A stretch of DNA of 7,540 bases, taken from NCBI GenBank assembly GCA_947440875.1, contig CANETG010000127.1, positions 1 to 7,540 on the forward strand, written 5' to 3'. The notes under the pieces were generated by a model. That model searched no databases and had not been told where the DNA came from. It saw only the letters and a program-made list of their open reading frames with translations. Position numbers and translations under genes: made by a program. Below, one piece after another: positions 1 to 5,533 of this stretch. Each line of letters starts with the position of its first letter. The first letter of the stretch is position 1. The stretch is from Bacteriovoracaceae bacterium. GTDB taxonomy: Bacteria > Bdellovibrionota > Bacteriovoracia > Bacteriovoracales > Bacteriovoracaceae.

Positions 1-123
1 CCCGATATGCTCAAGTGCCTTAGAGTGCGCTTTCATGGTCCAGTCGAGGATCTCACTTTGAGCGAGACGGCAACTAGGGAGAACGGGAAGAAACGAATGC
101 AAGTAAACTGAGTTTTTTTCCAT
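1..123 (-). CDS. N-terminus of an unidentified protein, possibly a thiolase-fold condensing enzyme (partial)
   Basis: An ATG whose first base is 123 on the minus strand opens a frame that stays open for 41 codons and runs off the left edge. The peptide begins MEKNSVYLHSF and continues with LPSCRLAQSEILDW. A short beta strand, a proline-containing turn, then Q-x-E-I-x-x-W resembles the start of type III polyketide synthases and KAS III-like enzymes. That is recalled family style from a very short piece, and no catalytic residue lies in the window. No clear Shine-Dalgarno precedes the ATG. A TGG followed by TAGTAA, a weak extended -10, ends 5 bases upstream of it. The gene diverges from the secreted-protein gene at 193 across 69 bases. 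An open frame of this length could arise by chance, so both the gene and its family are uncertain. Confidence 0.45.
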   Translation of the reverse strand, partial: MEKNSVYLHSFLPVLPSCRLAQSEILDWTMKAHSKALEHIG

Positions 124-176
124 GTTATTTACTACCACGAGGAAACAATCTCCGAATTACTAAGAGAGTCACTTTG

Positions 177-185
177 TGGCATAAT
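177..185 (+). promoter_or_regulatory. Extended -10 promoter element, probably giving a leaderless mRNA
   Basis: TGG at 177-179 is followed directly by CATAAT at 180-185, which matches the sigma-70 -10 consensus at 5 of 6 positions and has a TGn extension. Only 7 bases (186-192) separate it from the ATG at 193, so transcription would begin at or next to the A of the start codon. The best -35 candidate, TTACTA at 157-162 with a 17-base spacer, matches only 3 of 6 positions, as is tolerated in extended -10 promoters. No Shine-Dalgarno lies between 170 and 192. Confidence 0.5.
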
Positions 186-192
186 CAGCGAA

Positions 193-972
193 ATGAAGTT
201 TTTGTTCGTGATTTGTCTCATGATGGCCCCCCACGTTGAAGCTCAGAGGAGCTTGTCGCAAGAGGCATTCCGGAGCAATGTGAAACCTGTCCTTTCGGGC
301 ATTATTAATGATTTCTACCAGATGATCTCTCTTTTCCCTGATTACCCTCAAGAACTGATACCCCTCGTCGAAGAAGTGAACCGTATCTACGAGAATAAAG
401 AAAATCTTAAAACCCATTGTCCGAGAGTTTTAAATGAGGCTTGTTTTCCGGATATTCGTCAAATCCAGGAAAGATTAAACGCCCTTTCGGTCCAAGCAAT
501 GAAGACGCGGGTAACGATGCGGATGTCGTCTTCTCCCTACATTGGAAATCTTGCGGGTCTAAGAATTCTGGGTGAGTTCGAGGCGAAGCTCGAAATGGTG
601 AAAGGGATTTTTGATAACAAATCATTTTTCATCAAAGCCAAGATCATCGAGAAGAAAGAAACCTACCCACTCCTGCGCGATCTCGATGAACTCTCCACAC
701 TTCTCTCTTTAGCGATCGTCGAGTTCATTCCGTTTACGTACAAAGAAGATTTCCGGCATTTCTATTTTAATTTTGTTCACCCGATTGAGCTCAATATCAA
801 CAAACGTCAGAATTACGAGTTCCTCAATCGGAATGTGAACTCACTCAATTTCACACTCAATCTTCTCAACATGAATCTCACGAAACGAAACAAGAAGACA
901 CCCGAGGGCATGGCGCCTTTTCTCAATACGATCCACAATCGGTGGAACTCACTTCTTCGTTATTATTTTTAA
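193..972 (+). CDS. Secreted protein of unknown function
   Basis: This encodes a 259-residue protein I do not recognise. Residues 1-17 look like a Sec signal peptide: one Lys, a hydrophobic stretch FLFVICLMM, and a likely signal peptidase I site after Val-Glu-Ala (17/18). There is no lipobox cysteine. The mature protein should therefore be periplasmic or exported. It reads as mostly helical, with charged and hydrophobic residues alternating, and no obvious repeats or membrane segments. Two cysteines (76 and 84) lie close together and could form a disulfide outside the cytoplasm. The C-terminus is rich in Asn and aromatic residues and ends RYYF. A terminal Phe is typical of outer-membrane barrels, but the rest does not look like a barrel. 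The ATG at 193 is chosen because it gives an intact signal peptide. It has no Shine-Dalgarno, only the -10-like element just upstream. A hairpin terminator follows, shared with rpsU. Confidence 0.8.
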   Translation: MKFLFVICLMMAPHVEAQRSLSQEAFRSNVKPVLSGIINDFYQMISLFPDYPQELIPLVEEVNRIYENKENLKTHCPRVLNEACFPDIRQIQERLNALSVQAMKTRVTMRMSSSPYIGNLAGLRILGEFEAKLEMVKGIFDNKSFFIKAKIIEKKETYPLLRDLDELSTLLSLAIVEFIPFTYKEDFRHFYFNFVHPIELNINKRQNYEFLNRNVNSLNFTLNLLNMNLTKRNKKTPEGMAPFLNTIHNRWNSLLRYYF

Positions 973-984
973 AAATTAAAGGTC

Positions 985-1010
985 AAAAAAAAGGCCCCTT
1001 TCGGGGCCTT
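985..1010 (-). terminator. Rho-independent terminator of rpsU, possibly bidirectional
   Basis: AAGGCCCC at 991-998 and GGGGCCTT at 1003-1010 form a perfect 8-bp stem around a 4-base loop. Read on the minus strand, the loop is GAAA, a stable GNRA tetraloop. The stem runs into eight consecutive T (the A run at 985-992), two of which pair in the stem. This is a strong intrinsic terminator 11 bases after the rpsU stop codon. On the plus strand the hairpin is followed only by CTCTTT, so it would end the 193-972 transcript less efficiently. Confidence 0.9.
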
Positions 1011-1020
1011 CTCTTTAAGC

Positions 1021-1236
1021 TTAGTACTTTGAGGTACGGCGGGTGCGAGTATCAGTTTTGTGACGGCGCTTTTCAGCGTTCTCAAGTTTTTCCTTCTGTT
1101 TCACAGATGGCTTTCTGTACTCTTGACGTGCACGGTACTCCTTGACGATTCCGTAAGAATCGCAAAGTCTCTTGAATTTCTTGAGCGCTTTCTCAGCTGG
1201 AAAACGATCATCGATAGAAATTTGAATAGTAGACAT
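1021..1236 (-). CDS. rpsU: 30S ribosomal protein bS21
   Basis: This encodes a 71-residue basic protein of the bS21 family, a late-assembling small-subunit protein near the anti-Shine-Dalgarno end of 16S rRNA that helps initiate translation. The family pattern is clear: an N-terminal segment with E-K-A-L-K-K-F-K-R, then a Y-R-A-R / Y-x-K-P-S core, and a Lys/Arg-rich helical tail ending RRTSKY. The length is typical. Two in-frame ATGs exist, with first bases at 1242 and 1236. I choose 1236 (MSTIQI) because the purine tract AAGAAGGGGG ends 9 bases before it, whereas the ATG at 1242 sits only 3 bases from that tract, and family members start with a short segment before the first beta strand. The gene is monocistronic, between a TTGACA promoter and a strong terminator. 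It diverges from rarA. Confidence 0.95.
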   Translation of the reverse strand: MSTIQISIDDRFPAEKALKKFKRLCDSYGIVKEYRARQEYRKPSVKQKEKLENAEKRRHKTDTRTRRTSKY

Positions 1237-1267
1237 GTGCATACACCCCCTTCTTTGTCGGCGCTAG

Positions 1268-1283
1268 AAGCTGAAAACAGCTT
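1268..1283 (-). other. Hairpin in the rpsU 5' leader
   Basis: AAGCTG at 1268-1273 and CAGCTT at 1278-1283 are perfect inverted repeats around a 4-base loop, UUUU in the rpsU transcript. The hairpin would begin about 9 bases after the predicted start point and end about 20 bases before the ribosome binding site. Many ribosomal-protein leaders carry autoregulatory structures, but a 6-bp stem is short and no T run follows. It is therefore not a terminator, and any regulatory role is inference. Confidence 0.4.
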
Positions 1284-1298
1284 GAAAATTGGTACCAA

Positions 1299-1327
1299 AA
1301 TTTAACTTTCCTATCCCTCTATGTCAA
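1299..1327 (-). promoter_or_regulatory. Sigma-70 promoter of rpsU
   Basis: On the minus strand, a perfect TTGACA -35 (1322-1327) is followed after 17 bases by TAAATT (1299-1304), which matches the -10 consensus at 4 of 6 positions. The predicted start point is near 1292, giving a leader of about 56 bases before the rpsU ATG. The strong -35 with ideal spacing suits a highly expressed ribosomal-protein gene. Its -35 touches the rarA -35 on the other strand. Confidence 0.7.
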
Positions 1328-1356
1328 TGACACTTGCTCCGCGCAATTGGTAAAAA
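1327..1356 (+). promoter_or_regulatory. Promoter of rarA, probably giving a leaderless mRNA
   Basis: ATGACA (1327-1332) matches the -35 consensus at 5 of 6 positions. After 18 bases comes TAAAAA (1351-1356), a 4-of-6 -10 preceded by TGG, an extended -10. Six bases later is the rarA ATG at 1363, so the transcript would start at the start codon. No Shine-Dalgarno is present. Base 1327 is shared with the divergent rpsU -35. Confidence 0.5.
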
Positions 1357-1362
1357 AGCCGG

Positions 1363-2607
1363 ATGCAATTAGATGTCTTTGCCAAAACCGATCCTCATGA
1401 GCTCCCCCTGGCCGCAAAAATGCGCCCCAAAGACCTCGAACACTTCAGTGGTCAGGGAAAAATCCGCGCTCAGCTCGAGAAAATTGTTTCTCACCCACGC
1501 CATGTGATTTTTTGGGGTCCCCCAGGCACTGGGAAAACAACCCTCGCTCACATTATTGCTTCAAAAATTGATCGTGAATTGCATGTTTTCTCAGCAGTGA
1601 CTTCAGGGATTCCCGAACTCAAGCGCCTGATTCAAGAAATGCTCGACCACAGACGAGAATTCGAAAAAGAGTCGATTCTCTTCATCGACGAAATCCACCG
1701 CTTCAATAAATCTCAGCAGGACGCTCTTCTTCCTTATCTCGAGAATGGAGATTTTCTTTTTATCGGGGCCACGACGGAGTACCCGCATACGTCGTTGAAT
1801 AAAGCTCTCATCTCACGAGTCTCACTCGTGGAACTCGTTCAACTTTCGCCGGCGGAGCTTGAAGAAATTCTGGGACGTGCGCTCGGTGACTTGAATCGCC
1901 CTGAGCTCATTTCATATCTCCCCGAATTGGCGAAACTCTCTAATGGTGATGCCCGTTTTGCTCTTAATCAACTCTCGCGTCTCATGGCCTTCACGAATGA
2001 TGAATTGATTGATCATGAGAAAGTGTTGAAAGAACTTTTTCTTCACGCCAGACAGTACGACAAAAATGCCAATCGCCACCATGATGTGATATCGGCGTTC
2101 ATTAAATCCATACGTGGATCCGATCCCGATGCGGCCCTTTTGTATCTGGCGATTATGCTCGATGGTGGAGAAGATCCAGAATTCATCGCCAGGCGCCTCA
2201 TGATTCTCGCCAGTGAAGACATCGGACTCGCCAATTCACAGGCCCTCCAAGTCACGACCAACGCTCATTACGTGACGACAAAAATCGGTATGCCAGAGGC
2301 CAGGATTACTCTTGCTCACGCCAGTGTGTTCATGGCCCTTTCTCCGAAATCAAACTCTGCTTACACGGGAATTAATGAGGCCCTTCGGTTTGTGGAAGAA
2401 AACCCCACGATCCTCGTTCCTGGTCACCTCTCAAGCACCTCGTCAGAAAAAAAGAATTACAAGTATCCTCATAGCTTTCCGGGAAACTGGACGGAGCAGG
2501 ATTATCTTCCAAGCGGAATCAAAGAGCGCTTTTACCAGGCCCAAACAAATGGTTCTGAGCGCATGCTCTCAGAACAGCACTCACAAATGACTCGGAAGAA
2601 AATTTAG
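1363..2607 (+). CDS. rarA: Replication-associated recombination protein RarA (AAA+ ATPase)
   Basis: This is a 414-residue RarA/MgsA (WRNIP1-type) AAA+ ATPase. The family forms clamp-loader-like tetramers that act at stalled replication forks and single-strand gaps. Visible features, in order: the conserved P-L-A-x-x-M-R-P-x-x-L entry (15-25); Walker A GPPGTGKT (52-59); Walker B ILFIDEIHRF (105-114) followed by NKSQQD; a sensor-1 region GATTEYP (135-141); the ISR arginine (152); and sensor 2 around NGDARFALN. The RarA-specific C-terminal tetramerisation domain contains SIRGSDPDAAL, ASEDIGLA and the PKSN motif, and ends with a Y-K-Y-P-H / YLP-type tail. Length is near the family norm (about 410-450). 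The family usually reads ATTENP; here Asn is Tyr at 140. The ATG at 1363 lacks a Shine-Dalgarno, but the next Met (20) would remove the conserved entry segment, so 1363 is kept. It is probably monocistronic and converges on the E2 gene. Confidence 0.96.
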   Translation: MQLDVFAKTDPHELPLAAKMRPKDLEHFSGQGKIRAQLEKIVSHPRHVIFWGPPGTGKTTLAHIIASKIDRELHVFSAVTSGIPELKRLIQEMLDHRREFEKESILFIDEIHRFNKSQQDALLPYLENGDFLFIGATTEYPHTSLNKALISRVSLVELVQLSPAELEEILGRALGDLNRPELISYLPELAKLSNGDARFALNQLSRLMAFTNDELIDHEKVLKELFLHARQYDKNANRHHDVISAFIKSIRGSDPDAALLYLAIMLDGGEDPEFIARRLMILASEDIGLANSQALQVTTNAHYVTTKIGMPEARITLAHASVFMALSPKSNSAYTGINEALRFVEENPTILVPGHLSSTSSEKKNYKYPHSFPGNWTEQDYLPSGIKERFYQAQTNGSERMLSEQHSQMTRKKI

Positions 2608-2673
2608 AGTGGTACTGCCCTTGCACCGAGACTCCCGAGAGATGGAATCGCCATGACAGAAGACGCGAGCACC

Positions 2674-2700
2674 AAAAAAAAGGGCCTTCCGGCCCCTTTT
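2674..2700 (-). terminator. Intrinsic terminator of the lpd-E2 operon, possibly bidirectional for rarA
   Basis: GGGCC (2682-2686) and GGCCC (2691-2695) pair around a 4-base loop, GGAA on the minus strand, a GNRA-type loop. They are followed on the minus strand by eight T (A run 2674-2681). It begins only a few bases after the E2 stop codon. On the plus strand the stem is followed by CTTTTC, a weaker tract that could still stop rarA transcripts 75 bases after its stop codon. The design closely copies the rpsU terminator. Confidence 0.87.
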
Positions 2701-2706
2701 CATTCA

Positions 2707-3996
2707 TCAAATAAGATCATCAATTTTCATATTCTCGAGGTGATGTTTCACTGAGGCAAGGAATTTACTTCCGAGCTCTCCGTCAATGAGACGGTGATCG
2801 TAAGTATGCGTTCCGTACATCATCGAACGAATCGCCATCGAATCATCTTCCATCACCATGACACGTTTTTTAATCACACCCGTACAAAAGATTCCCACTT
2901 GCGGCTGAAGAATGATGGGCGTGGCGATAAGAGTTCCGAAAGATCCATTGTTTGTGAAGGTATAAGTCCCCCCAGAAAGATCGTCCATCGTGAGCTTCTT
3001 GGTCTTCGCCTTCGTCGCGAGGATATCGAGCTGACGAGCAAGACCCGTAAGGTTCAAGTCACCTGCGTTTCTAATCACAGGAACCACGAGTCCTGACGGA
3101 GTCGCAACAGCACATCCGAGGTGGATGTCTTTTTTGATCACAATGTTGTCGCCTTCAATCGAAGCATTGATCAAAGGGTGTTCCTTTAATGCCTGAACGA
3201 GAGCGTAGAGAACGAAGTGCGAATACGTGAGGTTAATTCCCTCGCGTTTCTTGAAATCGTTTTTCATTTTTTCACGTTGTTTCACCAGAATTGTCATGTC
3301 GATTTCATCGATTGAATTCACGTGGGGAGAAGTCTGTTTCGAGAGAACCATGCCCTTGGCAATGGCTTTTCTCATGTTATCCATCGCGACGATTTCGACG
3401 CGATCAGAGCCACGAGTTTCTGCTTTCCCAGCTGGTGCCGCAGTTGATGCCGGCGCGGCAGCGCTGGCCTTCCCAGCAGGTGCTGAAGCGACAGCTTTTC
3501 TTCCCCCTGCAATATAAGCCTCTAAGTCCGCTTTATTCACGCGACCAGCAGCACCCGAGCCTTTCACATTCTTAAGTTCAGAAAGTGCAACTCCCGCTTC
3601 TTTTGCCATTGCTTTCACGAGTGGAGTGTAAAATCTGAAACCCTCATCTTCTTCTACTACCGGAGCAGGTGCAGGAGCAACTTCCGCTTTCGCTGGAGCT
3701 GCCACCGGAGCTGAGGCAACTTTCGGCGACGGAGCAGCGTCAACAGCCGCATTCACATCGTCTTCGATAATCGCAATCGGTTTCCCAACGTCAACCGTGG
3801 CACCCTCAGGATAGAGAAGCTGAACAATTTTTCCGCCGATCGGCGAAGGAATTTCTGATTCCACTTTATCGGTAGAAATTTCGAGAAGGATTGCATCGAG
3901 TTCAATTAATTCACCAGCAGCTTTGTGCCACTTGGTGATCGTACCTGTTGTAATCGATTCACCCATCTGGGGCATGACAATTTCAATTTTAGCCAT
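2707..3996 (-). CDS. 2-oxo acid dehydrogenase E2 component (dihydrolipoamide acyltransferase)
   Basis: This 429-residue E2 core subunit transfers an acyl group from E1, via a swinging lipoyl arm, to CoA. Domains: one lipoyl domain (about 1-80) with MPQMGESI and the lipoylation site STDKVESE, where Lys44 carries lipoate; an Ala/Pro linker (about 82-117); a peripheral-subunit binding domain (about 122-162, FYTPLVKAMAKE to GSGAAGRVNKADLEAYI) that docks E1 or E3; a second Ala-rich linker (about 165-193); and the catalytic acyltransferase domain (about 197-425). The catalytic motif is YDHRLIDG, with His401 and Asp405. The substrate is unresolved. The single lipoyl domain and YDHRLIDG resemble succinyltransferases, while MPQMGESI and the NNGSFGTLIATPII region also occur in branched-chain and unassigned E2s. 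The ATG at 3996 has GAGGAGAA (4004-4011) 7 bases upstream. The gene lies 17 bases after lpd in the same operon, with no E1 gene adjacent. Confidence 0.94.
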   Translation of the reverse strand: MAKIEIVMPQMGESITTGTITKWHKAAGELIELDAILLEISTDKVESEIPSPIGGKIVQLLYPEGATVDVGKPIAIIEDDVNAAVDAAPSPKVASAPVAAPAKAEVAPAPAPVVEEDEGFRFYTPLVKAMAKEAGVALSELKNVKGSGAAGRVNKADLEAYIAGGRKAVASAPAGKASAAAPASTAAPAGKAETRGSDRVEIVAMDNMRKAIAKGMVLSKQTSPHVNSIDEIDMTILVKQREKMKNDFKKREGINLTYSHFVLYALVQALKEHPLINASIEGDNIVIKKDIHLGCAVATPSGLVVPVIRNAGDLNLTGLARQLDILATKAKTKKLTMDDLSGGTYTFTNNGSFGTLIATPIILQPQVGIFCTGVIKKRVMVMEDDSMAIRSMMYGTHTYDHRLIDGELGSKFLASVKHHLENMKIDDLI

Positions 3997-4003
3997 ATAA
4001 AAA

Positions 4004-4011
4004 TTCTCCTC
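4004..4011 (-). promoter_or_regulatory. Shine-Dalgarno of the E2 gene
   Basis: GAGGAGAA on the minus strand lies 7 bases before the E2 ATG and just after the lpd stop codon (4014-4016). The E2 gene therefore has its own strong ribosome binding site in the 17-base gap. This supports the start chosen and co-transcription with lpd. Confidence 0.85.
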
Positions 4012-4013
4012 AA

Positions 4014-5405
4014 TTAAAGATTAAGTGCTCTGCCTTTCGCTGCGAGTACCGCCTCACCCAAAAACTCACCGAGAGTTGGGTGGGGATGAATCGTTGCGAA
4101 GATTTCTTCATCAATCCCTTCCATGGTCCGGAAGAGAACGTATTCGTGAATTAGTTCCGTTGCGTGTGTTCCGACGATGTGGGCGCCGAGGAGTTCACCG
4201 TGTTTTCCCATGAGGACTTTAATAAATCCGTTATTCTCGTTCGAGGCAATCGCTTTACCGTTGGCAACGAACGGAGCCTTTCCGACTTTGTACTCGATCC
4301 CTTTTTCCTTCAGTGCCCGCTCTGTGAAACCCACAGAAGCCACCTGCGGCTGACAATACGTGCACCCAGCAATGTTCATTTTATCGATGGCGTGCGGATG
4401 AAGTCCTGAGAGGTGTTCAGCAGCAACAACCCCTTCGTGCGAAGCTGCGTGGGCAAGTAACGGTGGCCCCGAAACGTCGCCGATAGCATAAATCCCCTTC
4501 ACCGTTGTTTCAAACATCTGGTTAACAGAGATGAAGCCTTTCTCCGTTTTCACCCCAATCTTATCCAACCCAAACCCGTCAATCACGCCCGTCATCCCAA
4601 CTGCGATAAGACCCAGTTCAAATTGATGATCTGTATTCTTCCCGCCCTCAGTCACTGAGATCGTGACATTGTTTCCATTGTTTTTCGCCGTCACTTTTTC
4701 CACACCCGTATGAATCTTCACACCGAGTTTTTTATACGCGCGTTCAATCTCCACTGAGACATCTGTGTCTTCAATCGGAAGAAGATTTTTTTGCATTTCA
4801 AAAATAGTCACTTCAACACCAAAAGCATTCCAGAAATACGCAAACTCCATTCCAATGGCACCAGCACCGACAATCCCTACCGACTTCGGAAGTTTTTCTA
4901 CTTTGAGTGCTTCCCAAGCGCCGAGAAGAAGTTTCCCGTCATGCACGAGTCCAGGGAATGTGCGGTAAGTGGCACCGGTGGCGATGATCGCATTGGTGAA
5001 CGTGAGTTCTTCTTTTTTTCCATCCGCCATCGTCACTTCGAGCGACTTATTGGTTTTGAAAACACCTTTGCCGGCGAAGACTTCGATTTTATTTTTCTTC
5101 ATGAGGAAGGTAATACCCTTCGACATATTTTCTGCAATGGCATTGGCACGCTTAACCGCGACTCCGGCATCAAGGCTTTTCAGGTCGACATTAATCCCGA
5201 GAGCTTTCATGTCGTGAACTTCATGAACGGAATGAGCAGATTTTAAAAGTGCTTTCGTAGGAATACAGCCGCGGTTAAGACATACCCCACCGAGTTTGTC
5301 TGATTCAACGATCGCGACTTTTTTTCCGAGCTGAGAAGCACGAATCGCAGCCACGTATCCGCCAGGCCCGGCGCCGAGAACAACCACATCAAATGACTTG
5401 GCCAC
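4014..5405 (-). CDS. lpd: Dihydrolipoamide dehydrogenase (E3)
   Basis: This 463-residue flavoprotein reoxidises dihydrolipoyl groups of 2-oxo acid dehydrogenases and the glycine cleavage system, passing electrons through FAD to NAD+. Visible features: FAD-binding GAGPGG (11-16); redox disulfide GGVCLNRGCIPT with Cys42 and Cys47; an ATG motif (143-145); NAD-binding GAGAIG (180-185) followed by a downstream acidic residue (Glu203) typical of NAD preference; a second FAD contact YAIGD (306-310); and the C-terminal catalytic pair His442 and Glu447 in HPHPTLGE. Length is standard and all catalytic residues are intact. A minor feature is GCTYCQPQVASVG (347-359), with extra cysteines where many E3s have YTxPEVA. 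The start is a GTG at 5405, with AAAGGA 7 bases upstream. It is first in a two-gene operon with the E2 gene and diverges from the exonuclease gene. Confidence 0.97.
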   Translation of the reverse strand: MAKSFDVVVLGAGPGGYVAAIRASQLGKKVAIVESDKLGGVCLNRGCIPTKALLKSAHSVHEVHDMKALGINVDLKSLDAGVAVKRANAIAENMSKGITFLMKKNKIEVFAGKGVFKTNKSLEVTMADGKKEELTFTNAIIATGATYRTFPGLVHDGKLLLGAWEALKVEKLPKSVGIVGAGAIGMEFAYFWNAFGVEVTIFEMQKNLLPIEDTDVSVEIERAYKKLGVKIHTGVEKVTAKNNGNNVTISVTEGGKNTDHQFELGLIAVGMTGVIDGFGLDKIGVKTEKGFISVNQMFETTVKGIYAIGDVSGPPLLAHAASHEGVVAAEHLSGLHPHAIDKMNIAGCTYCQPQVASVGFTERALKEKGIEYKVGKAPFVANGKAIASNENNGFIKVLMGKHGELLGAHIVGTHATELIHEYVLFRTMEGIDEEIFATIHPHPTLGEFLGEAVLAAKGRALNL

Positions 5406-5412
5406 GAGAGAT

Positions 5413-5418
5413 TCCTTT
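5413..5418 (-). promoter_or_regulatory. Shine-Dalgarno that supports the GTG start of lpd
   Basis: AAAGGA on the minus strand sits 7 bases before the GTG at 5405. It gives a well-spaced site for the non-ATG start, and the protein that results begins right at the conserved FAD-binding strand. Confidence 0.75.
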
Positions 5419-5446
5419 GGTGAGAAGAAGGAGTAAATGTCTTGAA

Positions 5447-5476
5447 ATCTTGGGCTTTGCGCTCTGCACTTGTCAA
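5447..5476 (-). promoter_or_regulatory. Candidate promoter of the lpd-E2 operon
   Basis: A perfect TTGACA -35 lies on the minus strand at 5471-5476. The -10 is weak: CAAGAT (5447-5452, 18-base spacer) matches only 3 of 6 positions. The nine bases covering this -35 (TGTCAATGA on the plus strand) are the same as at the rpsU -35. A weak -10 beside a perfect -35 could mean an activated promoter, but this is inference. Confidence 0.4.
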
Positions 5477-5496
5477 TGAAACCATAGGGTTTTCTC

Positions 5497-5526
5497 TAGA
5501 CGGAACAAGCTTAAAAAAGCTATAAG
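5497..5526 (+). promoter_or_regulatory. Promoter of the exonuclease-WYL operon, probably leaderless
   Basis: TATAAG (5521-5526) matches the -10 consensus at 5 of 6 positions. TAGACG (5497-5502) matches the -35 at 4 of 6 with an 18-base spacer. The ATG at 5534 is only 7 bases after the -10 and has no Shine-Dalgarno. The spacer contains an inverted repeat, AGCTT (5508-5512) and AAGCT (5517-5521), around AAAA, which could be an operator or chance. Confidence 0.5.
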
Positions 5527-5533
5527 ACACTCT

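Noticed and set aside
1237..1242. Upstream ATG (1242) as the rpsU start
   Set aside because: It lies only 3 bases from the Shine-Dalgarno tract and adds Met-His not expected in the family. The ATG at 1236 has a normal 9-base spacing.
1060..1305. Plus-strand open frames across rpsU and its promoter
   Set aside because: They run antisense to rpsU and through its promoter and leader. Protein S21 explains the region.
2608..2673. Possible small gene or RNA between rarA and its terminator
   Set aside because: This short stretch has no start with a ribosome binding site and no strong structure. It reads as the rarA 3' untranslated region.
3227..3575. Two overlapping Ala/Pro-rich plus-strand frames opposite the E2 linker
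   Set aside because: They arise from the antisense of the repetitive Ala/Pro linker codons of E2. Neither has a ribosome binding site.
3420..3750. Repeat-rich, low-complexity DNA in the E2 gene
   Set aside because: It encodes the flexible Ala/Pro linkers normal for E2 subunits and is not a DNA repeat element.
4791..5246. 151-residue open frame on the plus strand inside lpd
   Set aside because: It is antisense to a fully conserved lpd with intact motifs, has no ribosome binding site, and its product resembles no family.
5508..5521. AGCTT-AAAA-AAGCT inverted repeat as a defined operator
   Set aside because: The arms are only 5 bp and AT-rich, and this was seen once in a promoter position, so chance cannot be excluded. 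It is mentioned with the promoter only.
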